From assembly GCF_016907815.1 (NCBI RefSeq), contig NZ_JAFBCQ010000001.1, forward strand, positions 1,798,001 to 1,862,000: a stretch of DNA of 64,000 nt, in the 5' to 3' direction. The position numbers and the translations under genes are program-made. This document shows positions 45,871 through 53,414 of the stretch, in pieces. This DNA comes from Microbacterium aurum. GTDB taxonomy: Bacteria; Actinomycetota; Actinomycetes; Actinomycetales; Microbacteriaceae. Under the pieces are notes generated by a model that was not told the DNA's origin, searched no databases, and saw only the letters and a program-made list of their open reading frames with translations. Each line of letters begins with the position of its first letter. The first letter of the stretch is position 1.

Positions 45871-46367
45871 GCCGCGGCTCCCTGCTCCTGGAAGCTGGCC
45901 CGGACCAGGCCGCGCAGGATCGCCTGCTTGCGCGCGTCATACGTGCCGAGGTGCGCCTCGTCGATCCGGCCCTCGGCGTCGACCAGGGCTCGCGGAAGTC
46001 GCACTGGTGGCGGAACCGGCTTGCCCTCGAAGGCGCGCATCCAGCGCTTATCTGCGGGAACGCGCAGCCACATCACGCGGCCCTGCGCGTCGCGCACGTC
46101 GTCACCCAGATCCGCGATGCCGGCGGCCGCAACAACGTGGCGCGGATCCTGTGGCAGCTCGGTGACGAAGCCGCCCTCGACGACGACGCCGGGACGCGGC
46201 GCTCGCGCACGGTTGACGCGGCGATATTCGCGAACCTCGGCGTCGGCAGGTTCACCGCCGGCTCGTGCCGCCTTCTGGCGCGCGTCGAGCGCGCGCTGAC
46301 GGGCGCGACGCGGCTCGCCCGGCCGGCAGCAGGCGCAGGTGTGCTCCTCGGTGGTGGATCCGCACAT
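45867..46367 (-). CDS. Hypothetical protein with N-terminal cysteine cluster
   Basis: This 166-residue protein is not recognised. Its N-terminus has Cys residues (MCGSTTEEHTCACCRPGEP) that could bind zinc, followed by a basic helix and a Pro-rich segment (FEGKPVPPPVRLPRALVDAEGRIDEAHLGTYDARKQ). It is coupled by ATGA to the excisionase-type gene, so the two probably act together. Confidence 0.6.
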   Translation of the reverse strand: MCGSTTEEHTCACCRPGEPRRARQRALDARQKAARAGGEPADAEVREYRRVNRARAPRPGVVVEGGFVTELPQDPRHVVAAAGIADLGDDVRDAQGRVMWLRVPADKRWMRAFEGKPVPPPVRLPRALVDAEGRIDEAHLGTYDARKQAILRGLVRASFQEQGAAA

Positions 46368-46439
46368 GTGGTTCTCCTTCTTGATGTGTCGCGGGCGCGG
46401 CGGGTGAGAGGGAGGGCCGACCGGCCCTCCCTCAGGTGG

Positions 46440-46850
46440 TCAGGCGTATTCGGCTTCACGCGCTGCCTGCTCGGCAAGCCAGGCATCCTCTTCGCGTCGG
46501 TCGGTGCTCAGCTCGGGGAGTAGTTCCGTGATGGCGCTGAGAAGGTCTGAGACCGTCGGCTGGATGACTTCTCCGGCATGCATCCATACGTCGAGCGCGC
46601 TGCCGTAGCTGCTGGCCTCGTGACGTTCGTAGGGCTCGTGACCGAGCATGAAGCTGAGGTCTTCCGGGGAGACCACGACGCGGAGTGTGACGGTGACGCC
46701 TTGGGCGGAGTCCAGTTCAACGTCGCGGTCGGCGTCGTCGATGACATCCATATCGAGGAGCCGCACCTCGGGGTAAGTCCATCGGGTTACGTAGTCGTCA
46801 GGACCGTCTTCCTGCAGTTCGAGAGAGAAGGTCAGGGTTGCAGTTGCCAT
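46440..46850 (-). CDS. Hypothetical acidic protein
   Basis: The 136-residue protein is acidic and of mixed alpha/beta character (TATLTFSLELQEDGPDDYVTRWTYPEVRL, GVTVTLRVVVSPEDLSFMLG), with a charged C-terminal helix (TDRREEDAWLAEQAAREAEYA). I do not recognise it. It is upstream of, and on the same strand as, the Cys-cluster gene with a 72-base gap. Its codon third positions are less GC rich than those of chromosomal neighbours. Confidence 0.55.
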   Translation of the reverse strand: MATATLTFSLELQEDGPDDYVTRWTYPEVRLLDMDVIDDADRDVELDSAQGVTVTLRVVVSPEDLSFMLGHEPYERHEASSYGSALDVWMHAGEVIQPTVSDLLSAITELLPELSTDRREEDAWLAEQAAREAEYA

Positions 46851-46888
46851 GTGATGGCCTTTCTGTTGATTGGCCTTCCGGCCGCGTT

Positions 46889-47146
46889 ATGATCAGCTCT
46901 TGCTCTTCTGCCCATTACCCTGCGGCGAACGAAAACGCAGTCTCCATTGCCCTCGGGCACGATCCCTATGCGCGGCGCAAACGATGGTTTGTGACCATGA
47001 GCGGTGACCGCCTCCAGGCGCACGGCTGGACCCGTCGATCCGCAGGCGACGTGCGGCCAGAAACCCACGTCCTGACCGCTGCGGAGCGACGTACGTTTGT
47101 GACCGCCTGGCAAACCGAGACGGGCGAGCCGTTTGAAGCGCCCTGA
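46889..47146 (+). CDS. Possible small protein of 85 residues
   Basis: This frame could start at ATG 46889 and reads MISSCSSAHYPAANENAVSI and on to GEPFEAP. It has a plausible charged composition, but no ribosome site is clear and no family is recognised. The region 46850-47149 has lower GC than its surroundings, and if this frame is not real it holds only promoter sequence and no other gene that I can support. Confidence 0.3.
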   Translation: MISSCSSAHYPAANENAVSIALGHDPYARRKRWFVTMSGDRLQAHGWTRRSAGDVRPETHVLTAAERRTFVTAWQTETGEPFEAP

Positions 47147-47187
47147 GTTTGTCGGAGGCTCCTGACCTTGGAAACGAGGATGGGGTT

Positions 47188-47352
47188 ATGCCCAAGGAAC
47201 TGGCGAATGGGAAGCCGACGACGCGTCGCTACTCGGTCGAGGAGAAGGCCGCCGCAGTGCGGATGGTGAGGACGCTGCGCGCCGAGCTTGGCGTCACGCA
47301 AGGAACGGTCCAGCGGGTCAAGCGTCCGTCCTGCGTCGGTGCCGTAGCGTGA
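47188..47352 (+). pseudogene. IS3-family transposase OrfA, N-terminal remnant
   Basis: The frame encodes MPKELANGKPTTRRYSVEEKAAAVRMVRTLRAELGVTQGTVQRV, matching the start of actinobacterial IS3 OrfA proteins, which continue with an HTH and a leucine zipper. Here the match breaks after QRV and the frame ends within ten residues. OrfB and inverted repeats are missing. It is a decayed insertion sequence at the far edge of the accessory segment. Confidence 0.7.
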
Positions 47353-47627
47353 TGAGCATGTCTTCCTCCGTCGAACGTCGTTCCAATCCGACCGCCTGGG
47401 CTGCTTTCTGGGTCGCCCTCGCCGGCCTCGTCCTCATGCCCATCCCGCTGTTCATCGGGCTGATCGTGGGCGGCGGTCTGTCCGTCATCGCGGCGATCCT
47501 GGCAGTGATCGCGCTGCTCAAGGGGCTTGCGCGCAGCGGCAAGGGCATCGCCCCCGTCGTCTTCGCCGCGATCTTCATCGCGCTCACCTGGGGCGGCATC
47601 TCGGTTGGCGGCGGCGTCATCTGGTAG
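47352..47627 (+). CDS. Small membrane protein with two helices
   Basis: The 91-residue protein has a short Ser/Arg start and two hydrophobic segments (AAFWVALAGLVLMPIPLFIGLIVGGGLSVIAAILAVIALLKG and GIAPVVFAAIFIALTWGGISVGGGVIW) resembling DUF4190 or small actinobacterial membrane proteins. The ATG at 47352 overlaps the end of the IS remnant frame. It probably marks the return to core chromosome. The function is unknown. Confidence 0.65.
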   Translation: MSMSSSVERRSNPTAWAAFWVALAGLVLMPIPLFIGLIVGGGLSVIAAILAVIALLKGLARSGKGIAPVVFAAIFIALTWGGISVGGGVIW

Positions 47628-47642
47628 GTCGGCCGCCGACGT

Positions 47643-48425
47643 TCACCACCCGAGGCGTCGAGCGACGGCCTCCGCGGCGGCCGTGGGGAAACCGTCCCAA
47701 TCGGGCTCGAGGATCCGCCGGGTCAGCTCGAACAGTCGATGCGCAGCCTGCTCGGCGGGCGCGTCGAGCGCTGAGGAGATCTCCGCGGCCCATCCCGGGT
47801 AGTCCGTCTCGAAGCGGCGCGTCGGGTCGATCGCATCGCGTGTTGCGGGCGCCCGACCAGGAAGCCGACCGCGGATCGCCCGGAGCAGGTGGTTCGCCGC
47901 CCAGGTGCGGATGAACTGGCCGCCGTTCAGGATCTCTCCCCGTCGCACTCGGCCGACTCCGATCAGGAGCTTCACGAGCACGAGTCGCACATCGTTCTCG
48001 GGATCGAACGCATCGCGCGTCTCGGTCGTGGCCTGGCCGGCGGCGATCACCTCGGCCGTCGCGCCGTCCTCATCCACGACGACGCTGGCCTCGCCTGCCA
48101 CGCTCCCCGCGAGCTCTGCTGGCTCGGCGATCGCGAACTCGAGCACATGGCCGTCGTCGTACAGCGCGACGAAGCCGAGCCCGCCCTCGCGCGCGGTCAG
48201 CAGTACCCGCTCCCGGTCCGGCAGCCAGTCGAGCGATGCGCGCGCCTCGTCGCCTCTGGTGGGTGCCGCGATCGCGAAGAAATCGTGGTCCGACCATTCG
48301 TCGCGACGGCCCCTGCCCGCAGCGGATGCCGAACCGAGAAGAACCAGTCCGATCAGCGCATCGGTCGCGCGGACGCCGGCAGCCAGGCTGTCGCTGATCG
48401 ACTCGAAGCGATCGGCCGCGCTCAT
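47643..48425 (-). CDS. Nucleotidyltransferase-like protein (aminoglycoside adenylyltransferase-like fold)
   Basis: The 260-residue protein has an N-terminal nucleotidyltransferase pattern, LVLLGSASAAGRGRRDEWSDHDFFAIA: Gly-Ser followed about 13 residues later by Asp-His-Asp. A third acidic strand (HVLEFAIAEPAEL) and a helical C-terminal domain follow. This is the layout of ANT-type enzymes that adenylylate small molecules, but the substrate cannot be assigned and resistance is not implied. It lies downstream of a TetR gene on the same strand. Confidence 0.75.
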   Translation of the reverse strand: MSAADRFESISDSLAAGVRATDALIGLVLLGSASAAGRGRRDEWSDHDFFAIAAPTRGDEARASLDWLPDRERVLLTAREGGLGFVALYDDGHVLEFAIAEPAELAGSVAGEASVVVDEDGATAEVIAAGQATTETRDAFDPENDVRLVLVKLLIGVGRVRRGEILNGGQFIRTWAANHLLRAIRGRLPGRAPATRDAIDPTRRFETDYPGWAAEISSALDAPAEQAAHRLFELTRRILEPDWDGFPTAAAEAVARRLGW

Positions 48426-48569
48426 CGCGCGTGCCTCTCGGGGGACGCCGTCGACAGGAGTCGTGGTCGGTGCATGGAAACCTCCGCGGTGACGAATGTG
48501 GATCGCGGTTGCACCAGGTCTGTGACAGAGCCGTTCAGTTGTGGCGGCCGCGGTCTTCGCGGCTGCGCC

Positions 48570-49217
48570 TCACGATAGGGGGCGCGCGGCGCGGACCGCA
48601 ACATCCGGCGCTCCGCCCGCCGTCACCCGCGCGATCGCCAGCGCGACCTCATCGCGGTCGCGCGGCATGTCGTCGAGCGCGTAGTGGATCGTGAGCCCCT
48701 CGATGAGCGCGTCCACCAGGCGGGCCGTCTGCGGGTCGAAGTGGCGCTCGAGCGCCGCGCGGCTGCGCGCCATCCACGCCGTGGTCAGCGCGCGATACTG
48801 CGGTTCGCGCGCTGCCAACGTGTATAGTTCGTGCGTCAGCACCTGGTCGCGTTGCGTCCCGAACACGTCGTCCAGGATGATGGCGGCCACCGCAGCGCGC
48901 GCCGACGCGAGATCGGTTGCGGCGGCCATTCGCCGCTCGAATCCTGCGCTCACCGTGGTCGCGAAGCGGGTGAACGCCTCGTGCAGCAGCTCGTCGATCC
49001 CCGCGAAGTGATAAGTCATCGACCCCAGCGGAACCCCGGCCGCCTGCGCGATGCGCCGGTGCGACGCACCGGCGACGCCCACCTCGGCGATGACGTCGAG
49101 GCACGCGTCGATGATCCGGTCGCGCCGGTCGGGGTCGGTCCGGCGGGGACGCCGCGGGGGAGTGCCGTCGTCAGCGGGCGGCACCGCGGCATCCGCTGTC
49201 GGGGACCGTCGCGTCAT
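48570..49217 (-). CDS. TetR family transcriptional regulator
   Basis: The 215-residue protein has a TetR helix-turn-helix after a 30-residue Pro/Arg leader (RDRIIDACLDVIAEVGVAGASHRRIAQAAGVPLGSMTYHFAGIDELLHEAF), then an all-helical ligand domain. It is divergent from an MFS transporter. A perfect 14-base palindrome in the 34-base gap is its likely operator, so it probably represses the transporter and itself. Confidence 0.93.
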   Translation of the reverse strand: MTRRSPTADAAVPPADDGTPPRRPRRTDPDRRDRIIDACLDVIAEVGVAGASHRRIAQAAGVPLGSMTYHFAGIDELLHEAFTRFATTVSAGFERRMAAATDLASARAAVAAIILDDVFGTQRDQVLTHELYTLAAREPQYRALTTAWMARSRAALERHFDPQTARLVDALIEGLTIHYALDDMPRDRDEVALAIARVTAGGAPDVAVRAARPLS

Positions 49218-49235
49218 ACGTCACCTTCCTTGATG

Positions 49236-49249
49236 TGTACGATCGTACA
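49236..49249. promoter_or_regulatory. TetR-type palindromic operator TGTACGATCGTACA
   Basis: The 14-base string is a perfect palindrome lying 19 bases before the TetR start and only two bases before the GTG start of the MFS gene. A bound repressor would block the start of both genes. The position implies a very short or absent 5' leader on the MFS message. Confidence 0.8.
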
Positions 49250-49251
49250 TT

Positions 49252-50478
49252 GTGTACTCCCTCCTGCTCGCGATCATCTACATCGCCTTCGTTAGCCTCG
49301 GCCTGCCCGACTCGCTCCTCGGCGCCGGATGGCCCGTCATGCAGCAGAGCCTGGACGTCCCGGTCGGCTTCGCCGGCATCGTCACCATGATCATCGCGAG
49401 CGGCACGGTCCTCTCCAGCCTCGCCTCCGAGCGCCTCACCCGCCGCTTCGGCGCGGGCCTGGTCACCGCCGTCAGCGTCGCGATGACCGCCGCCGCGCTC
49501 TTCGGCTTCTCCGCCTCGGGCGAGTTCTGGATGCTCTGCCTGTGGGCGATCCCGTACGGACTCGGCGCCGGCGCGGTGGATGCCGCGCTCAACAACTACG
49601 TCGCCCTGCACTACGCGGCGCGACACATGAACTGGCTGCACAGCTTCTGGGGCGTCGGCGCCTCCATCAGCCCGTTCATCATGAGCTATGCCATCACCTC
49701 CGGCCTCGGCTGGTCGGGCGCGTACCTCATCGTCGGTGTGATCCAGGCCGTCCTCACCTTCGCCCTCCTCGTGAGCCTGCCGCTGTGGGGCAAGGTCAAC
49801 ACCGTCACGGCGCCGGCCGCCGACGCGGCGGGTGATGTCGACGCAGATCCGGATGCCGGGGAGACGCCGGCCGGCAAGGGCAGCGCCCACGTCTCACTCG
49901 CGACGGCCCTCCGCATCCCGGGAGTGGTCCTCATCCTCGCCGCATTCTTCGCGTACTGCGCGCTGGAGAGCACCTCGATCCTCTGGGCGTCGACCTACCT
50001 CGTCGAAGAGCGCGCCGTGGACCCCGCGACCGCCGCGGCGTTCGGCTCCCTCTTCCTCCTCGGCATCACGGCGGGCCGCTTCCTCGCCGGCTTCGTCGCC
50101 GATCGCGTGGGGGACCGGCAGCTCATCCGTGGCGGGTTCGTCGCCGTAGGCCTCGGCGCGCTGATGCTCGCCCTGCCCCTGGACACCACGATCGTCGCCC
50201 TCGCCGGCCTCGTCGTGGCGGGCCTCGGGTCGGCTCCGATCTACCCGGCGATCATCCATTCCACGCCGGTCAACTTCGGCCGCCGCAACTCGCAGGCGAT
50301 CATCGGCATCCAGATGGCCGCCGCGTACGCCGGCTCGACCCTCGCCCCGCCGCTGTTCGGCGCGCTCTCGGCGTGGGCCGGCCTGTGGATCCTGCCGCTG
50401 TTCCTGCTCGTCCTCGTCGCGCTCGGTCTGGTGATGTCGGAGCGCCTCAACCGGATGGTCGCGCGGCGCGCCGTGTGA
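49252..50478 (+). CDS. MFS transporter
   Basis: The 408-residue protein has twelve hydrophobic helices in two halves joined by a charged loop (about 185-215), and MFS loops such as SERLTRRFGAGLV and ADRVGDRQLIRGG. Its N-terminal part (YIAFVSLGLPDSLLGAGWPVMQQ) resembles FucP-like sugar or efflux porters. The substrate is unknown. The start is GTG 49252, directly after the operator. TetR control suggests that the transported compound or a related one is the inducer. Confidence 0.9.
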   Translation: MYSLLLAIIYIAFVSLGLPDSLLGAGWPVMQQSLDVPVGFAGIVTMIIASGTVLSSLASERLTRRFGAGLVTAVSVAMTAAALFGFSASGEFWMLCLWAIPYGLGAGAVDAALNNYVALHYAARHMNWLHSFWGVGASISPFIMSYAITSGLGWSGAYLIVGVIQAVLTFALLVSLPLWGKVNTVTAPAADAAGDVDADPDAGETPAGKGSAHVSLATALRIPGVVLILAAFFAYCALESTSILWASTYLVEERAVDPATAAAFGSLFLLGITAGRFLAGFVADRVGDRQLIRGGFVAVGLGALMLALPLDTTIVALAGLVVAGLGSAPIYPAIIHSTPVNFGRRNSQAIIGIQMAAAYAGSTLAPPLFGALSAWAGLWILPLFLLVLVALGLVMSERLNRMVARRAV

Positions 50479-50482
50479 TCAT

Positions 50483-50521
50483 CCGCCGTGCACGGCATCC
50501 GGTGGGAGCCGCGCACGGCGG
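50483..50521. terminator. Bidirectional hairpin between MFS and VOC genes
   Basis: CCGCCGTGC (50483-50491) pairs perfectly with GCACGGCGG (50513-50521). GCGCCGTGTGATCA also occurs twice around it as a direct repeat. It lies between two convergent genes. Confidence 0.7.
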
Positions 50522-50535
50522 GCTGCGCCGTGTGA

Positions 50536-50988
50536 TCAGGCGGCGACGGTCACGCTCCACGTGACGCCGAAACGATCGGTGAGCATGCCGAAGCCGGCAC
50601 TCCACGCTGACGCCGCGAGGGGTTCGATCACAGTGCCGTCGACGGCGAGAGCGCGCCACAGGGGCAGCAGCTCGTCCAGGGTCGCCGCCGACAGCGACAC
50701 GAACATCGCCTGATCGGTCAGCGTCGCGCTGTTCTCCCGGCGCGTCCGTCGGCCGCCGATGATCCCGCGGGTCGTCTCGCCGAGGACGTCGTAAGCCATG
50801 ATGCGGAAGCCGCTGTCTGCGGTCACGAGACCGAAGACGACGCGGTCGGCGCCGGGCGCGTCGGTGGGCATTCCGAGTTCGCCGTAGGTGGTGACGACGA
50901 CCTCGCCGCCGAACACGGAACGGTAGAACTCCAGTGCGGCACGAGCCTCGCCGCCGAAGTTGAGGTGAGTGGTGGTCTGAACGGTCAT
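50536..50988 (-). CDS. VOC family protein (PhnB-like)
   Basis: The 150-residue protein is a PhnB/glyoxalase-fold member: THLNFGGEARAALEFYRSVFGGEVVVTTYGELGM at the start and WSAGFGMLTDRFGVTWSVTVA at the end. PhnB-type proteins have no settled reaction. I start at ATG 50988, which has GAGGAGG upstream. It is divergent from a WYL-type regulator that may control it. Confidence 0.92.
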   Translation of the reverse strand: MTVQTTTHLNFGGEARAALEFYRSVFGGEVVVTTYGELGMPTDAPGADRVVFGLVTADSGFRIMAYDVLGETTRGIIGGRRTRRENSATLTDQAMFVSLSAATLDELLPLWRALAVDGTVIEPLAASAWSAGFGMLTDRFGVTWSVTVAA

Positions 50989-51087
50989 TGCGGTTCCTCC
51001 TCGGCGCCGGTCCGGATGACCGGCTGGGCTCACTCTTCCCCGCATTCAGGTCAGGTTCTGTCCGTGATCCGCATTACCCTCGGGGTC

Positions 51088-52092
51088 ATGACGACGACCG
51101 CGCGACTGCTGCAGCTGCTCTCGCTGCTGCAGACGGGGCGCGAGTGGCCCGGCAGCCTCCTCGCCGCACGCCTCGACGTGAGCGAGCGCACCGTGCGTCG
51201 CGACGTGGAACGGCTGCGGGACCTCGGCTACCGCATCGCGGGACGGGTCGGGCCCGCCGGCGGCTACCGCCTCGAGGCCGGCAGCGACCTGCCGCCGCTG
51301 CTGTTCGACGCCGATCAAGCACTCGCGGTCGCCATCGCGCTGCAGACCGTACGCGGCGGAACGCCGATGGACGAGGCCGCGCGCCGCGCGCTCGGGACGA
51401 TCCGGCAGGTGCTGCCGGCACCGCTGCGCCACCGCCTGGACGCCGTCGAGGTCACGACGGTGTCCGTCCCCGGTGACGGCCCCGCACCCGACGTCTCCCT
51501 GGATGCCGTCGCCACCGTCGCCGCAGCGATCAGAGCCCGCGAGACGCTCCGCTTCGACTACAGCCCCAGGGGAGCGGACGGCGAGACCCTCGATACCGCC
51601 CGCCCGCCGCGACGGGCTGAGCCGCACCATCTCGTGACCGCCGGCGGGCGCTGGTACGTGCTGGCGTGGGACGTCGACCGCGTCGACTGGCGGGTGTTCG
51701 CGCTCGATCGGCTGCGGCTGCGCACCCACAACGGCGCGCGCTTCGCGCCCCGCCCGGTGCCCGGCGGGGACGCCGCCGCGTTCGTCTCGGGGCGGTTCCG
51801 CGGCTCGGAGAGCGGCGAATGGCCGTGCCGGGGCACGGTGCTCCTGCGCCTGCCGGCGCGCGACGTGCTGCCCTTCGCCGGTGACGGCATCGTCGTCGCG
51901 ATCGGCGACGAGGCCTGCACGCTCGAGGCGGGATCGTGGTCGTGGGTCGCACTTGCCGCATCCTTCGCACGCTTCGACGCGCCGATGGAGGTCATCGGGC
52001 CCGCAGAACTCAGCGCGGCCTGCGCGACGCTCGCGGAACGATTCGCGGATGCCGCGAGCCGCGCCGCCGACGGGACGTCTGCGCTGCGGTGA
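51088..52092 (+). CDS. HTH/WYL domain transcriptional regulator
   Basis: The 334-residue protein has an N-terminal DeoR-like winged helix (TARLLQLLSLLQTGREWPGSLLAARLDVSERTVRRDVERLRDLGYRI) and a WYL ligand domain (LRFDYSPRG, RWYVLAWDVDRVDWRVFALDRL). A C-terminal WCX-like part follows. WYL proteins sense nucleic-acid-like or small ligands. It is divergent from the PhnB-like gene across about 100 bases, a common pairing. Confidence 0.92.
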   Translation: MTTTARLLQLLSLLQTGREWPGSLLAARLDVSERTVRRDVERLRDLGYRIAGRVGPAGGYRLEAGSDLPPLLFDADQALAVAIALQTVRGGTPMDEAARRALGTIRQVLPAPLRHRLDAVEVTTVSVPGDGPAPDVSLDAVATVAAAIRARETLRFDYSPRGADGETLDTARPPRRAEPHHLVTAGGRWYVLAWDVDRVDWRVFALDRLRLRTHNGARFAPRPVPGGDAAAFVSGRFRGSESGEWPCRGTVLLRLPARDVLPFAGDGIVVAIGDEACTLEAGSWSWVALAASFARFDAPMEVIGPAELSAACATLAERFADAASRAADGTSALR

Positions 52093-52163
52093 ACCCGCGT
52101 CCTCGCGTGCGTGACACTGCGGCTCAACTACGCTGAGAGCACCCGCGCGAAGGAGCCCGATCC

Positions 52164-53414
52164 ATGAGCCTCGACCTGCTCCCCCCCACGCCCGCGAGCG
52201 CCGCTGCGCCCGCCACGGCCGAGCCGTGGCGCGACCCTGCGACGTCGTGGCGCGAACGCACCGCCGCCATCGCAGGTCTCTCCGGCCCGGTAGCGGCCAT
52301 CGACGTCGACGCGCTCCGCTACAACGCCTTCGACCTCGTCGTGCGCTCCAGCGGCGTCCCCATCCGCGTCGCCAGCAAGTCGATCCGTGTCCGGGACGTG
52401 CTCGACGCCGCCCTCGCCCTGCCCGGGTACCGGGGCATCCTCGCCTTCACCCTCCCCGAGGCGCTCTGGCTCGCCGAGACGCACGATGACATCGTGCTCG
52501 GGTACCCGACGGTCGACCGCGCCGCGCTCGCGACCCTCGCCGCCGATGCGGAGGCGGCGTCCCGCATCGCCCTCATGGTCGACGACCTCGCCCAACTCGA
52601 CCTCGTCGACGCCGTCGCGGCGCCGGCATCCCGCGCCGAGATCCGCGTCGCGATCGACGCGGACGCCTCCTGGCGGGCACCGGTGCTCGGCCACATCGGC
52701 GTCCGCCGGTCGCCCGTGCATGACGCCGCCGAGGTCGCCCGGCTCGCACGCGGCATCGCCCGGCGCCCCGGCTTCCGTCTCGTCGGGCTCATGATGTACG
52801 AAGCGCAGATCGCCGGGCAGCCCGACGACACCGGCTCGGGCGACGCCGTCATCCGATGGATGCAGCGGCGCTCCGGCCAGGAGCTGCTGGACCGTCGCGG
52901 CGCGATCGTCGCCGCCCTCCGCGAGATCGCGCCCGTCGAGTTCGTCAACGGCGGCGGCACCGGATCGCTGGAGTCCACGGCATCCGACCTCGCCGTCACC
53001 GAGACCACCGCCGGCAGCGGACTGCTCGCGGGCCACCTGTTCGACGGCTACCGCGCCTTCACGCCGGCGCCCGCGGCCGCGTTCGCCCTCGAGGTCGTCC
53101 GAAAGCCCACCCCCGACATCGCGACGGTCCTCGGCGGCGGATGGATCGCCTCCGGCCCGCCCGTCGCGAGCCGCCAGCCCCTGCCGGTCTGGCCGGAGGG
53201 ATTGCACACGCTCGGCCGCGAAGGCGCCGGTGAGGTGCAGACCCCGCTGCAGGGCGAGGCGGCGCGCGGCCTGCGGGTGGGCGACCGGGTGTGGTTCCGG
53301 CACGCGAAGAGCGGCGAGCTGGCCGAACGCGTCGACCGCTACCACCTGACCTCCGGCGATCGCCTGGTCGGCGAGGCGCCGACCTACCGGGGCGAGGGGA
53401 AGGCGTTCCTGTGA
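52164..53414 (+). CDS. Amino acid deaminase/aldolase (D-threonine aldolase-like, PLP)
   Basis: The 416-residue protein has an alanine-racemase-type barrel with the PLP lysine in VASKSIR near residue 72, NGGGTGSLE for phosphate binding near 271 and a C-terminal D-serine dehydratase-like domain with WFRHAKSGELAERVDRYHL. Family members act on D-threonine, D-serine or similar amino acids. It overlaps the next gene by four bases, giving a two-gene unit. Confidence 0.87.
   Translation: MSLDLLPPTPASAAAPATAEPWRDPATSWRERTAAIAGLSGPVAAIDVDALRYNAFDLVVRSSGVPIRVASKSIRVRDVLDAALALPGYRGILAFTLPEALWLAETHDDIVLGYPTVDRAALATLAADAEAASRIALMVDDLAQLDLVDAVAAPASRAEIRVAIDADASWRAPVLGHIGVRRSPVHDAAEVARLARGIARRPGFRLVGLMMYEAQIAGQPDDTGSGDAVIRWMQRRSGQELLDRRGAIVAALREIAPVEFVNGGGTGSLESTASDLAVTETTAGSGLLAGHLFDGYRAFTPAPAAAFALEVVRKPTPDIATVLGGGWIASGPPVASRQPLPVWPEGLHTLGREGAGEVQTPLQGEAARGLRVGDRVWFRHAKSGELAERVDRYHLTSGDRLVGEAPTYRGEGKAFL

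Noticed and set aside
45700..47700. attR copy of the tRNA 3' end at the far edge of the accessory segment
   Set aside because: I scanned for GGTTCGAGTCCCAG-like strings and found none, so no attachment pair can be claimed.
47643..48425. Aminoglycoside resistance gene
   Set aside because: Only the generic nucleotidyltransferase pattern is visible; nothing in the sequence ties it to a drug substrate.
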